Origin: CADBRN01 sp050944685
GTDB lineage: Bacteria; Bacillota; Clostridia; Lachnospirales; Lachnospiraceae
Direction of reading: 5' to 3'
Assembly: GCA_050944685.1 (NCBI GenBank)
Contig: JBMNRP010000009.1
Span: 53,097-117,096, forward strand
Length of the DNA stretch: 64,000 nt
Below the pieces are notes generated by a model, which was given only the letters and a program-made list of their open reading frames with translations, was not told where the DNA came from and searched no databases. The position numbers were made by a program, and so were the translations under genes. Shown piece after piece: positions 7,870-17,675 of this stretch; positions within the stretch are counted from its first letter, which is position 1, and the number at the start of each line of letters is the position of its first letter.

Positions 7870-10800
7870 ATGAGCTTTACACATCTTCATGTCCACACGG
7901 AATATAGTCTGCTGGACGGTTCCAATAAAATATCGGAGTACGTTTCCCAGGTAAAAAAACTGGGGATGAACAGCGCGGCGATCACGGATCACGGCGTCAT
8001 GTACGGAGTGATCGATTTTTATAAGGCAGCCAGGGCGGCTGGCATCAATCCGATTCTGGGCTGCGAAGTTTACGTCGCCCCCGGCTCCAGACATGACAGA
8101 GAGGCGGGTTCCTCGGAGGAGCGGTATTTCCACCTCGTTCTTCTGGCGGAAAATAATGTGGGGTACGCGAATCTTGTCAAAATCGTGTCGCGCGGCTTTA
8201 CGGAAGGATTCTATTACCGGCCGCGGGTGGATAAAGAGCTGCTGCGGGAATACCATGAGGGCCTGATCGCACTTTCTGCCTGTCTGGCGGGAGAGGTCCC
8301 GCGCCTTTTGCAGGCGGATCTCTACGACGAGGCGAAGAAGGCGGCGCTCGGATACCGGGATATTTTCGGTGAGGGGAACTTCTTTCTCGAGCTTCAGGAT
8401 CACGGAATTCCGGCTCAGAAAGAGGTCAATCAGCAGCTGCTTCGCATGAGTCAGGAGACCGGCATCGAACTGGTGGCGACCAACGATGTTCACTACACGT
8501 ACGCCGGGGACGCGGACGCCCACGATATCCTGCTCTGTCTTCAGACGGGAAAGAAGCTGTCGGATGAAAACCGGTTGCGTTACGAGGGCGGACAGTATTA
8601 TCTCAAATCGGAAAAAGAGATGCGTGATCTGTTTCCCTGCGCGCAGCAGGCGCTGGACAATACGCAGAAGATTGCCGACCGGTGTCATGTGGAGATTGAG
8701 TTTCACAATCTGAAGCTGCCGAAATTTGATGTGCCGGAAGGGTATACATCCTGGACGTATCTCCAGGAGCTCTGCCGGGACGGACTGAAAAAGAATTACG
8801 AGACGGTCACCGATGAGCTGGAGGAGCGTCTGAATTACGAACTTGAGACCATTCACAAGATGGGGTACGTCGATTATTTCCTGATTGTCTGGGACTATGT
8901 GAAATTCGCCCGCGATCACGGGATTCCGGTGGGACCCGGAAGAGGAAGCGCGGCGGGAAGTCTGGTTTCCTACACACTGGGGATCACGCAGATCGATCCC
9001 ATCCGGTACAATCTTCTGTTTGAGCGTTTCCTGAACCCGGAGCGTGTCTCGATGCCCGATATTGACGTGGATTTCGGATTTGAGCGCCGCGGCGAGGTTA
9101 TTGACTATGTCACCGGAAAATACGGGAAGGACCGCGTGGTGCAGATCATTACTTTCGGTACGCTGCAGGCGCGAGGGGTCATCCGGGATGTCGGAAGGGT
9201 TATGGATATCTCCTACGCGCGGTGCGACACGATCGCGAAGATGATCCCGCAGGAACTGCACATCACCATTGACAAGGCTCTGACCATGAACCCGGAGCTG
9301 AAAAAACTTTACGATTCCGACGACGAGGTCCGGCACCTGATCGATATGGCGAAGCGGCTGGAGGGATTGCCGCGCCACACCTCGATGCACGCGGCCGGCG
9401 TGGTCATCGCCTCGAAGCCGGTCGATGAATTTGTACCGCTCTCGCAGGGTGCCGACGGGTCGATCACGACTCAGTTCACGATGACGACTCTGGAGGAGCT
9501 GGGGCTTCTGAAAATGGACTTTCTGGGACTGCGTACGCTGACGGTGGTACAGAACGCGCAGAAAATGGCAGAACGTTCTTCCGGAAAGAAGATCGACATG
9601 ATGAAGATCGATTACAACGATCCGAAGGTGATGGCCATGATCGGAGCCGGGAAATGCGAGGGCGTCTTCCAGCTGGAATCCGCGGGTATGAAGAACTTTA
9701 TGAAGGAACTGAAGCCGGCTTCCCTGGATGATATCGTGGCGGGCGTCGCGCTCTATCGTCCCGGCCCCATGGATTTTATCCCGCAGTATATCCGGGGGAA
9801 GGAACATCCGGACCAGGTCACCTATGAGACACCGCTCCTCGAGCCCATTCTGAACTCAACGTACGGCTGCATCGTTTACCAGGAGCAGGTCATGCAGATC
9901 GTCCGCGATCTGGCCGGCTACACCTACGGGCGAAGTGACGTGATGCGCCGCGCCATGTCGAAGAAAAAGACGGAGGTCATGAAGCAAGAACGGGCGAACT
10001 TTGTCTACGGAAACGACGAGCTCGGCGTTCCCGGGTGCATCCGGAACGGAATCCCCGAACAGACCGCGAATCACATTTTTGACGAGATGATGGATTTCGC
10101 GAAGTATGCGTTTAACAAGAGTCATGCGGTCTCATACGCGTATATTTCGTTCCAGACCGCCTGGCTGAAATATTATTACCCGGTCGAGTTTATGGCCGCC
10201 CTGATGACGTCCGTCATCGACAATCCGGGCAAGTGCGCGGCCTATATGATGCATTGCCGCGAGATGAAGATTGAGATCCTTCCGCCGGATATTAACAGAA
10301 GCCGCGGGAGCTTTTCCGTGGAGGACGGAAAGATACGCTACGGTCTGGCGGCCATCAAGGGCATCGGAAGGCCGGTCATGGACGCGGTTGTTTCCGAACG
10401 TGAAAAGAGCGGGGAGTTCCGTTCGCTGCGGGATTTCTGCACCCGCCTCTCCGGAAAAGTGGTCAACAAAAGGACGGTCGAAAATTTCATCAAGTGCGGG
10501 GCGTTCGATTGCTTCGGAGGCACCAGAAAGCAGTACATGCAGATCTATAACATGGTCATGGACCAGGTCGCCGAGGAAAAGAAAAACAACTTCGCCGGGC
10601 AGCTTTCCTTCTTCGACATGATGCCCGGCGCGCAGGAGATGTTCGATGTGAAGCTTCCGGACGTCGGGGAATTTGATGAGGAAGAGAAGCTCGCCTATGA
10701 GAAAGAGGTCGCGGGCATTTACATCAGCGGTCATCCGCTCCAGAAGTACGCGAAGCTTCTGAAGGACAATATTACGAAAGAGTCGACGGAATTCCAGCTG

Positions 10801-11361
10801 GACGAGGAGACGAATGCGCCGCGCGTCCGGGACGGAGAGCGCGTGGTGATCGGAGGGATGATCACCGCGAAGACGATCAAATATACAAAGAACAACCAGA
10901 TCATGGCATTTCTGACGCTCGAGGATCTGCTGGGGCAGGTTGAGGTTATCGTCTTTCCCAGAAGCTATGAACAGTATTCCGAAAAGATCCGTGAGGACGG
11001 GAGAGTCTTCATCGAGGGACGTGTCTCGGGTGAAGAGGACCGCGCGTCAAAGGTTATCCTCGAGCGTCTGATCCCTTTCTCGGAGATTCCCCGCGAGATA
11101 TGGATCCGCTTCCCGGACCGGGAGGCCTACGAAAAAAAGGATGGCGCCATCCGCGCCCTGACTTCCGGGAAAACGGGAACGGATGAGCTGATCATTTATC
11201 TGGAAAAGGAAAAGGCCATCAAAAAGGAGGGCGCCCTTGACGGTGCGGATGAGAATCTGATCCGATCGCTGAAGAATGCCGCCGGAGAGGGAAATGTTCT
11301 GGTCCGGTGGAAGAAGCTCAGCCGCATGCCGGTGCGGGAACGACGCGGCAATTCTGCGTAA
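7870..11361 (+). CDS. dnaE: DNA polymerase III subunit alpha (DnaE)
   Basis: A 1163-residue replicative polymerase subunit. It starts with the PHP domain (FTHLHVHTEYSLLDG) and carries the catalytic triad motif PDIDVDFG near residue 395. A palm/fingers region follows, then a helix-hairpin-helix and an OB-fold (VVIGGMITAKTIKYTKN) at the C-terminus. It lacks an embedded 3'-5' exonuclease, which separates it from PolC. The start is uncertain between the ATG at 7870, which matches the family start, and a TTG at 7852. It ends 17 bases before the pfkA promoter. Confidence 0.95.
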   Translation: MSFTHLHVHTEYSLLDGSNKISEYVSQVKKLGMNSAAITDHGVMYGVIDFYKAARAAGINPILGCEVYVAPGSRHDREAGSSEERYFHLVLLAENNVGYANLVKIVSRGFTEGFYYRPRVDKELLREYHEGLIALSACLAGEVPRLLQADLYDEAKKAALGYRDIFGEGNFFLELQDHGIPAQKEVNQQLLRMSQETGIELVATNDVHYTYAGDADAHDILLCLQTGKKLSDENRLRYEGGQYYLKSEKEMRDLFPCAQQALDNTQKIADRCHVEIEFHNLKLPKFDVPEGYTSWTYLQELCRDGLKKNYETVTDELEERLNYELETIHKMGYVDYFLIVWDYVKFARDHGIPVGPGRGSAAGSLVSYTLGITQIDPIRYNLLFERFLNPERVSMPDIDVDFGFERRGEVIDYVTGKYGKDRVVQIITFGTLQARGVIRDVGRVMDISYARCDTIAKMIPQELHITIDKALTMNPELKKLYDSDDEVRHLIDMAKRLEGLPRHTSMHAAGVVIASKPVDEFVPLSQGADGSITTQFTMTTLEELGLLKMDFLGLRTLTVVQNAQKMAERSSGKKIDMMKIDYNDPKVMAMIGAGKCEGVFQLESAGMKNFMKELKPASLDDIVAGVALYRPGPMDFIPQYIRGKEHPDQVTYETPLLEPILNSTYGCIVYQEQVMQIVRDLAGYTYGRSDVMRRAMSKKKTEVMKQERANFVYGNDELGVPGCIRNGIPEQTANHIFDEMMDFAKYAFNKSHAVSYAYISFQTAWLKYYYPVEFMAALMTSVIDNPGKCAAYMMHCREMKIEILPPDINRSRGSFSVEDGKIRYGLAAIKGIGRPVMDAVVSEREKSGEFRSLRDFCTRLSGKVVNKRTVENFIKCGAFDCFGGTRKQYMQIYNMVMDQVAEEKKNNFAGQLSFFDMMPGAQEMFDVKLPDVGEFDEEEKLAYEKEVAGIYISGHPLQKYAKLLKDNITKESTEFQLDEETNAPRVRDGERVVIGGMITAKTIKYTKNNQIMAFLTLEDLLGQVEVIVFPRSYEQYSEKIREDGRVFIEGRVSGEEDRASKVILERLIPFSEIPREIWIRFPDREAYEKKDGAIRALTSGKTGTDELIIYLEKEKAIKKEGALDGADENLIRSLKNAAGEGNVLVRWKKLSRMPVRERRGNSA

Positions 11362-11378
11362 AGATAAGGAAAAGCTGA

Positions 11379-11407
11379 TTGAAATCAATAAGAGTTTGCT
11401 TTATGAT
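11379..11407 (+). promoter_or_regulatory. Promoter of pfkA
   Basis: TTGAAA and TATGAT separated by 17 bases, located between the dnaE stop and the pfkA ribosome site. It suggests that pfkA has its own start in addition to any read-through from dnaE. Confidence 0.65.
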
Positions 11408-11457
11408 ACAGGGGAAAACGTGCCATAAAGTTCATTCATGAAATGGAGGACAATTCG

Positions 11458-12450
11458 ATGGCAGAAGGAAAAGTTAGGACGATCGGAGTGCTGACGAGCG
11501 GCGGGGACGCGCCCGGAATGAACGCGGCGATCCGCGCGGTGGTCCGGCGCGGACGCGGCAGAGGTCTGAAGACGATGGGCGTGTACCGCGGCTATGAGGG
11601 TCTGATCAACGGTGAGATCAAAGAACTGCAGGCGAAAGATGTCTCGGAGATTATCCAGAGAGGCGGGACGATTCTTTACACGGCCAGAAGCGCCGAGATG
11701 AGAACCGAGGAAGGCCAGAAGGCGGCAGCGGAAGCCTGCAGGAAGGCCGGAATTGACGGTCTTGTCGTGATCGGCGGGGACGGTTCCTTTGCCGGGGCGC
11801 AGAAACTCGCCAATCTCGGCATTAACACCATAGGGATTCCCGGAACCATTGATCTGGATATCGCGTGCACGGATTACACGATCGGATTCGATACGGCTGT
11901 CAATACGGTCACTGAGGCGATCGATAAGGTCCGCGACACTTCCGCGTCCCATCAGCGCTGCAGTATTATTGAAGTGATGGGAAGAAATGCCGGTTACATC
12001 GCCCTTTGGGCGGGGATCGGAGCCGGCGCGGAGGACATCCTTCTCCCGGAAAAATACGATTACGACGAGCAGCGCATCATCAATAATATCATCGAGACCC
12101 GCCGAAAAGGCAAGAAGCATCATATTATTATCAACGCGGAGGGCATCGGCCATTCGGCGGCGATGGCGCGCCGGATCGAGGCCGCTACCGGAATCGAGAC
12201 CAGGGCGACGATCCTCGGCTACATGCAGAGAGGCGGCATGCCGACCTCTCGCGACCGCATGTACGCGACGGTCATGGGCGCTTACGCGGTCGATCTTCTG
12301 ATCGCGGGGAAGACGAAGCGCGTGGTAGCCTATAAGGACGGGAAATTCACGGATTTTGACATCAACGAGGCGCTCTCGATGAAGAAGGAAATCAATCCCT
12401 ATCAGTACGAGCTTTCTCACGCCCTGTCCTACGATTACTCGAAAATCTGA
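11458..12450 (+). CDS. pfkA: ATP-dependent 6-phosphofructokinase
   Basis: A 330-residue glycolytic enzyme that phosphorylates fructose 6-phosphate. The nucleotide loop GVLTSGGDAPGMN is intact, and GGDGS has the glycine expected for ATP use rather than the aspartate of PPi enzymes. The catalytic motif reads PGTIDLD where most bacterial enzymes have GTIDND; the two aspartates are kept and the asparagine is replaced by leucine. TGGAGG precedes the ATG at 11458; an ATG at 11443 overlaps that site and is not used. dnaE-pfkA adjacency is common in Lachnospiraceae. Confidence 0.95.
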   Translation: MAEGKVRTIGVLTSGGDAPGMNAAIRAVVRRGRGRGLKTMGVYRGYEGLINGEIKELQAKDVSEIIQRGGTILYTARSAEMRTEEGQKAAAEACRKAGIDGLVVIGGDGSFAGAQKLANLGINTIGIPGTIDLDIACTDYTIGFDTAVNTVTEAIDKVRDTSASHQRCSIIEVMGRNAGYIALWAGIGAGAEDILLPEKYDYDEQRIINNIIETRRKGKKHHIIINAEGIGHSAAMARRIEAATGIETRATILGYMQRGGMPTSRDRMYATVMGAYAVDLLIAGKTKRVVAYKDGKFTDFDINEALSMKKEINPYQYELSHALSYDYSKI

Positions 12451-12482
12451 CGAAAAAGAACCGGGCATGCCGGAGTATGGAT

Positions 12483-13265
12483 ATGATCACGAGCAGTTCC
12501 AGTCCAAAGCTGAAACAGATCCGACAACTGAATACCAAAGCAAAGGCGCGCAGAGAATCCGGCTGTTTCGTCCTGGAAGGACGCAAGCTTTTTGAAGAGA
12601 CCCCGGAGGCTCTGCGCCGCGGCGTTTTTCTGTCGGAATCGTACGCGGCGGAAAATCCTTCCCTCACGGAGGAGCTTGCAGGCAGCTGCGACACAGAGAT
12701 TGTGGCGGACCGGGTGTTTGATTCTGTCTGTGATACGAAGACGCCGCAGGGAATCCTGACGATCGCCGCTTTCCCGCACTGGGAGAAGGAAGACCTTCTC
12801 GGCTGTACAGCTCCGCTGATTGTGGTTCTGGAGAATGTTCAGGATCCGGGAAATGTCGGAACTATTATCCGGACAGCGGAGGGGGCCGGGGCCACCGGAG
12901 TGATTCTGCTGGGGGCGTGCGCCGATATTTTTTCGCCGAAGGTCATTCGCGCGACTATGGGATCCGTTTTCCGCGTGCCGGTATGCCGCATGGAAGAGAT
13001 ATCCGGTGCGGTCCGGTTCCTGAGAGATTGCGGTGTCCGGACCTTCGCGTCTCACCTGATGGGAGAAAATGAATACACAGAGGAGTCTTATTCGGGCGGC
13101 TCTGCCTTCCTGATTGGAAACGAGGGAAATGGTCTCTCCGATGAGCTCAGTCATGCTGCGGACACGCGGATCCGCATCCCTATGGCGGGGCGGGTTGAAT
13201 CGCTGAACGCCTCGGTTGCAGCCTCGCTTCTGATGTACGAGGCGCGGCGACAGAGGCACAGCTGA
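12483..13265 (+). CDS. TrmH/SpoU-family rRNA 2'-O-methyltransferase
   Basis: A 260-residue SPOUT methylase. The N-terminal SpoU substrate-binding part (SSPKLKQIRQLNTKAKARRES...FVLEGRKLFEE) is followed by the knotted SAM domain: motif 1 ENVQDPGNVGTIIRTAEGAG, motif 2 LIGNEGNGLS and motif 3 IPMAGRVESLNASVAASLL. The Arg/Asn/Glu/Ser of these motifs form the active site. The GGAG ribosome site supports the ATG at 12483 over the one at 12477. It sits 32 bases after pfkA and is probably cotranscribed. The exact target nucleotide in 23S rRNA or tRNA is unknown. Confidence 0.9.
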   Translation: MITSSSSPKLKQIRQLNTKAKARRESGCFVLEGRKLFEETPEALRRGVFLSESYAAENPSLTEELAGSCDTEIVADRVFDSVCDTKTPQGILTIAAFPHWEKEDLLGCTAPLIVVLENVQDPGNVGTIIRTAEGAGATGVILLGACADIFSPKVIRATMGSVFRVPVCRMEEISGAVRFLRDCGVRTFASHLMGENEYTEESYSGGSAFLIGNEGNGLSDELSHAADTRIRIPMAGRVESLNASVAASLLMYEARRQRHS

Positions 13266-13292
13266 ATATACAGATTCAGATGGAGGAAAAAG

Positions 13293-14288
13293 ATGAATTT
13301 AGCAGGAAGAAATTTTTTGACGCTGATTGATTACACACCGGAGGAGATTCTGTATCTGATCGACCTCGCCGCCGAGCTGAAGGAGAAGAAGAAAAACGGG
13401 GTTCCGGTGGATGTGCTCCGCGGGAAAAATGTGGCGCTGATTTTTGAGAAGACCAGCACCCGCACCCGCTGTTCCTTTGAGGTAGCGGCGCATGACCTGG
13501 GCATGAGCACCACATATCTGGATTCCAAGAGCTCTCAGATCGGAAAGAAGGAGAGCATCAAGGACACGGCTCGTGTGCTCGGACGTATGTTTGACGGAAT
13601 CGAGTACCGCGGATTCGGTCAGAAAATTGTGGAGACGCTCGCGGAGTATTCGGGCGTCCCGGTCTGGAACGGACTGACCAACGAGTTCCACCCGACCCAG
13701 GTACTGGCGGATCTTCTGACGGCGCGCGAGCATTTCGGAAAGCTGAAGGGCCTGAAGCTCACGTATCTGGGAGATGCCAGGTACAATATGGGCGACTCCC
13801 TGATGGTGATCTGTTCGAAGCTCGGCCTGCATTTTACGGCGTGCGCCCCGAAGGAGTATTTCCCCGATCATAAGCTTGTTTCCATGTGCGAGAATTGGGC
13901 GAAGGAGAGCGGAGGCAGCATTACCCTGACCGAGGACGTCATGGCGGGAACAAAGGGAAGCGATGTGATCTACACCGACGTATGGGTTTCCATGGGCGAG
14001 CCGGACGAGGTCTGGGAGGAGCGCATCCGCGCGCTCTCGCCCTACAAGGTGACCTCGGCTGTCATGAAAAATGCCGGCGAGCAGGCGATCTTCCTGCACT
14101 GCCTGCCGTCCTTCCACGATCTGAATACGGAGATCGGTCTGGAGATCAGCAAGAAATACGGAATCAATGATATGGAAGTCACGGATGAAGTGTTCGAGTC
14201 TTCTCAGTCCGCCGTATTTGATGAGGCGGAGAACCGCATGCATACAATCAAGGCAGTTATGGCGGCAACGCTCGGGGCGGAATTTTAA
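13293..14288 (+). CDS. argF: Ornithine carbamoyltransferase
   Basis: A 331-residue enzyme that makes citrulline from ornithine and carbamoyl phosphate. The carbamoyl phosphate loop STRTRCSFE, the HPTQ motif, the ornithine-binding SMG and the catalytic FLHCLP are all present. The ribosome site TGGAGG is well placed. No other arginine gene is adjacent, so its role in biosynthesis or in arginine breakdown cannot be decided from context. Confidence 0.95.
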   Translation: MNLAGRNFLTLIDYTPEEILYLIDLAAELKEKKKNGVPVDVLRGKNVALIFEKTSTRTRCSFEVAAHDLGMSTTYLDSKSSQIGKKESIKDTARVLGRMFDGIEYRGFGQKIVETLAEYSGVPVWNGLTNEFHPTQVLADLLTAREHFGKLKGLKLTYLGDARYNMGDSLMVICSKLGLHFTACAPKEYFPDHKLVSMCENWAKESGGSITLTEDVMAGTKGSDVIYTDVWVSMGEPDEVWEERIRALSPYKVTSAVMKNAGEQAIFLHCLPSFHDLNTEIGLEISKKYGINDMEVTDEVFESSQSAVFDEAENRMHTIKAVMAATLGAEF

Positions 14289-14320
14289 TCATTGTCTGCA
14301 TCTGGTTACGGAGGCGGATT

Positions 14321-15109
14321 ATGTCACAATTGCTGGATATTGAGAAAATCCGGAAATGGTCCGGGTCTGATCTGATTTATTATCGGGAAAAGATTGATTC
14401 GACCAATGAGTGGGCAAAGCGGGAATCGAATTTCGCGGAGGACGGAAGCATTTATCTGGCGGATTATCAGAGCGCGGGAAAGGGCCGGAGAGGACGGGTC
14501 TGGAAGTCCCCCGGGGACACTTCCGTGGCGATGAGCGTCCTGCTGCGGCCGAAGTATCTTTCGAAGGATTCCTATCCTTTGATGACGCTTGTCATGGGAC
14601 TTGCGGCTGCCCGGGGAATTTCCGCGGCCTGCGGATTCGATGCGAAAATCAAGTGGCCGAACGATGTGATATACAAGGGCAGGAAGCTCTGCGGTATTCT
14701 CACCGAAGCAGGGCCGGACGCGTCATATGTTGTGATCGGCATCGGTCTGAATGTCAATATGACAGAGTTTCCGGAGGAACTCGCGGACCGGGCGATTTCC
14801 ATGCGCATGGCAACCGGAAAAGTACAGAGCCGGGAGCGTGTCACAGCAGAGGTGATCCGTCTCTTCGGCGAATACTACAGGATATTCTGCGAAACGCAGG
14901 ATTTTTCCGCTCTCAAAAATAACTACGAAGAAATTCTGGCGAACATCGGGCAGAAGGTGCGCGTCCTGGACCCGGCGGCTCCCTTTACGGGGACGGCGAG
15001 AGGCATCGACCTGCGGGGAGAGCTGCTGGTGGAGCGTGACGATACCCATGAGACGGAGCGCGTTTTTTCCGGGGAGGTATCGGTGCGGGGCGTGTACGGA
15101 TATGTCTGA
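14321..15109 (+). CDS. birA: Biotin--protein ligase without HTH domain
   Basis: A 262-residue enzyme that activates biotin with ATP and attaches it to acceptor lysines of carboxylases. The loop GKGRRGRVW that holds biotinyl-AMP, the KWPNDV motif and the GIGLNVN motif are intact, with the small C-terminal SH3-like domain at the end. The N-terminal winged helix of bifunctional BirA repressors is absent, so it is a group I ligase with no repressor function. It follows argF by 32 bases. Confidence 0.92.
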   Translation: MSQLLDIEKIRKWSGSDLIYYREKIDSTNEWAKRESNFAEDGSIYLADYQSAGKGRRGRVWKSPGDTSVAMSVLLRPKYLSKDSYPLMTLVMGLAAARGISAACGFDAKIKWPNDVIYKGRKLCGILTEAGPDASYVVIGIGLNVNMTEFPEELADRAISMRMATGKVQSRERVTAEVIRLFGEYYRIFCETQDFSALKNNYEEILANIGQKVRVLDPAAPFTGTARGIDLRGELLVERDDTHETERVFSGEVSVRGVYGYV

Positions 15110-15180
15110 AGATTCCCTGCGGAAGCGGTATTTTCGTGTGGTTTTGCAGCAGGACGGTCGGAACATTCAGGAGAACTTAC

Positions 15181-15516
15181 GTGAGTGAGAACAATACGGT
15201 GCTTTGCGCCTCCAATCATTACACCAGGAAATATTATTTTAATCCGAAATTTTCGATTCTGCCGAAGGACGTACAGGACGAGCTGAAAATTATGTGTGTC
15301 CTGTTCACGGAAGAGGCCGGCGGGATCCTGACGATCGAATATAAGGAGGACGGAACGCTGGAATTGAAAACCGAGGCCTCCGGCATGGATTCGGTCTACG
15401 ATGAAATTGAAGCCGGACTGAAGATCCGCGAAATGCAGAAGAAGCATCAGGAGCTGTTTGAGTCGCTGGAGCTGTTTTACCGCGTATTCAAAAGTACCGG
15501 GAGACTGGACAGCTGA
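15181..15516 (+). CDS. Conserved hypothetical protein (DUF6145-like)
   Basis: A 111-residue protein that I recognise as resembling DUF6145, known mainly from Lachnospiraceae. Visible features are an N-terminal segment with Cys and aromatic residues (LCASNHYTRKYYFNPKF), a central ImCV-type strand and a C-terminal amphipathic helix. No catalytic motif is evident. The start is the GTG at 15181, seven bases after CAGGAG; an upstream ATG in frame lacks a ribosome site. It lies between birA and dusB in a tight run of same-strand genes. Function unknown. Confidence 0.7.
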   Translation: MSENNTVLCASNHYTRKYYFNPKFSILPKDVQDELKIMCVLFTEEAGGILTIEYKEDGTLELKTEASGMDSVYDEIEAGLKIREMQKKHQELFESLELFYRVFKSTGRLDS

Positions 15517-15538
15517 AGAAGACGGGGGAGAAAAACGA

Positions 15539-16534
15539 TTGAGTGAATTCCGAATCGGAGATGTGACCGTGCCGAACCGGACTGTTCTGGGACCGATGGC
15601 CGGTGTCACGGACCTGCCGTTCCGCGTTCTGTGCAAAGAGCAGGGCGCGGGACTTTTATATACCGAGATGGTCAGCGCGAAGGCCATCACGTACCACAAT
15701 AAAAATACGCGTCATCTCCTGGAGACGGACCCGTCCGAGCACCCGGTTGCGGTTCAGCTGTTCGGAAGCGAGCCGGACGTCGTCGCCGAGGGCGCGGCCA
15801 TGATCGAGGACGACACGTTTGATATTTTCGATCTGAATATGGGCTGCCCGGTCCCGAAGGTAGTGAACAACGGAGAGGGTTCCGCGCTGATGAAGGATCC
15901 GGATCTGGCGGCTGCCATCGTGTCCGCTCTCGTGAAAAGGGTTCATAAGCCGGTGACGGTCAAGATCCGGAAGGGTTTTGACGATAATCATCTGAATGCG
16001 GTTGAGTTCGCGAAGCGGATGGAGAGCGCCGGAGTCTCGGCGATCGCGGTCCACGCCCGCACCCGCGAGCAGTATTATTCCGGAAGCGCGGACTGGGACG
16101 TGATCCGTCGGGTCAAAGAGGCGGTCCGCGTTCCGGTGATCGGGAACGGAGACGTGACGGATGCGCGTTCGGCAAAGCGGATGCTCGAGGAAACCGGATG
16201 CGACGGTGTTATGACGGCAAGGGCGGCCCGAGGGAACCCCTGGATATTCCGGGAGATCAATCAGTTCCTCGATTCGGGGAAAATCCCGCCGCGTCCGACG
16301 CCGGAAGAAACAGCGGAAATGATATTGCGTCATGCGAAAATGATCGTCGAGTACAAGGGAGAGAAGACCGGGATTCGCGAGATGCGAAAACATGTCTCGT
16401 GGTATACGACGGGAATGCGAAATTCATCGGGAATTCGGAGAAGGGTTAACGAGACAGAAACCCTCGCGGACCTTGAAGCATTGATTTATGAATTTTTTTC
16501 ACTGTCCGGAGAATACGGGCGGACAAAGAATTGA
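15539..16534 (+). CDS. dusB: tRNA-dihydrouridine synthase
   Basis: A 331-residue FMN-dependent TIM barrel that reduces uridines in the tRNA D-loop. Signature segments are LGPMAGVTDLPFR, FDLNMGCPVPKV (catalytic cysteine), AIAVHARTREQYYSG and VIGNGDV. The start is the TTG at 15539 with GGGGAG eight bases ahead; the longer in-frame ATG lies inside the preceding gene. Its stop is only seven bases from the nfo start, so the two are likely cotranscribed. Confidence 0.92.
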   Translation: MSEFRIGDVTVPNRTVLGPMAGVTDLPFRVLCKEQGAGLLYTEMVSAKAITYHNKNTRHLLETDPSEHPVAVQLFGSEPDVVAEGAAMIEDDTFDIFDLNMGCPVPKVVNNGEGSALMKDPDLAAAIVSALVKRVHKPVTVKIRKGFDDNHLNAVEFAKRMESAGVSAIAVHARTREQYYSGSADWDVIRRVKEAVRVPVIGNGDVTDARSAKRMLEETGCDGVMTARAARGNPWIFREINQFLDSGKIPPRPTPEETAEMILRHAKMIVEYKGEKTGIREMRKHVSWYTTGMRNSSGIRRRVNETETLADLEALIYEFFSLSGEYGRTKN

Positions 16535-16541
16535 GGGGAAA

Positions 16542-17429
16542 ATGTTTGCAATCGGATGTCATCTGTCATCTTCAAACGGTTTTGAGGCAATGGGGAAACA
16601 GGCTCTGGAGCTGGGTGCGGACACCTTTCAGTTTTTTACGCGCAATCCCCGCGGAAGCAGGGCGAAGCCGGTGGATCCGGCGGACGCGGAATCGCTTCGG
16701 ACATTAATGCAGGACAATCATTTCGGCACTATTCTGGCGCATGCTCCATATACGATCAATCCGTGTTCCGCGACGGATCGCACGCGGGAATTTGCGCTGG
16801 AGACGATGGCGGACGATCTCGCACGCATGGAGTATCTTCCCGGAAATATGTATAATTTTCATCCGGGCAGTCATACCGGACAGGGCGTCGAAAAAGGCAT
16901 CGAGGAGATTGCAGAGACACTGAACCAGATTTTAAGGAAAGATCAGAAGACGATTGTCCTGCTGGAGACGATGGCGGGGAAGGGCACCGAGGTAGGAAGC
17001 CGCTTCGAGGAGCTCGCCGCGATCATTGACCGGGTAGAGCTCTCCGATCATGTCGGAGTCTGCCTGGATTCCTGCCACGTTCATGACGCGGGGTACGATA
17101 TCGTTCATCATCTCGATGATGTGATCGATGAATTTGACGCGGTCATCGGGCTTGACCGTCTGCGCGCTCTGCATCTGAACGACAGCAAAAATCCGTGCGG
17201 CAGCCATAAGGATCGCCACGAGAAAATCGGGAAGGGATTCCTGGGACTGGAGACCTTCCGGAATATTCTTCTTCACGAAAAGCTGAAGGATCTTCCCTGC
17301 TTTCTGGAGACGCCGAACAAGCCGGAAGGGTACGCGAAGGAGATCGCTCTTCTTCGCCGCATCCGGGAAGAAAAAGAAATTCCGCGGGAACTGCCGGAAA
17401 AGGATTCTGTTCCGGATGAAATTTTTTAA
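16542..17429 (+). CDS. nfo: Deoxyribonuclease IV (AP endonuclease)
   Basis: A 295-residue endonuclease IV. The enzyme cuts DNA 5' to abasic sites using three zinc ions. The metal ligands are in the conserved AHAPYTIN, NFHPGSHTG, LLETMAGKG, VCLDSCHVHDAGYD, LHLNDSK and LETPN segments. The ATG at 16542 follows GAGGGG. It closes the chromosomal run before the prophage. Confidence 0.93.
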   Translation: MFAIGCHLSSSNGFEAMGKQALELGADTFQFFTRNPRGSRAKPVDPADAESLRTLMQDNHFGTILAHAPYTINPCSATDRTREFALETMADDLARMEYLPGNMYNFHPGSHTGQGVEKGIEEIAETLNQILRKDQKTIVLLETMAGKGTEVGSRFEELAAIIDRVELSDHVGVCLDSCHVHDAGYDIVHHLDDVIDEFDAVIGLDRLRALHLNDSKNPCGSHKDRHEKIGKGFLGLETFRNILLHEKLKDLPCFLETPNKPEGYAKEIALLRRIREEKEIPRELPEKDSVPDEIF

Positions 17430-17437
17430 ATTTCATC

Positions 17438-17466
17438 TTGCGGTTCTTCTGCTTTCCGTATATTAT
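17438..17466 (+). promoter_or_regulatory. Promoter of tRNA-Ala
   Basis: TTGCGG and TATTAT with a 17-base spacer, located between nfo and the tRNA, about 47 bases upstream of the mature 5' end. Confidence 0.65.
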
Positions 17467-17512
17467 TATATAGACGCTTTTTCAGAGGGCGTTTTCCAAT
17501 TCATATTTTTTC

Positions 17513-17585
<73 letters not shown>

Positions 17586-17657
17586 TACTAACCGAATCTC
17601 CGGATTGCCGTATTTATGCGGTTTCCGGGGATTTTTTCAGCTCCGGAATCTGTCCCG

Positions 17658-17675
17658 TGGGGCAATTATGGGGCA
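17658..17675 (+). repeat. Left integrase arm-type sites
   Basis: Two direct copies of TGGGGCA start 11 bases apart (17658 and 17669). The same pair with the same spacing is found at the right end, which fits arm-type binding sites for the integrase N-terminal domain. The second copy overlaps the last codons and stop of the integrase gene. Confidence 0.6.

Noticed and set aside
7759..9807. 682-codon minus-strand frame over dnaE
   Set aside because: It is antisense to a fully conserved replicative polymerase and has no recognisable domains.
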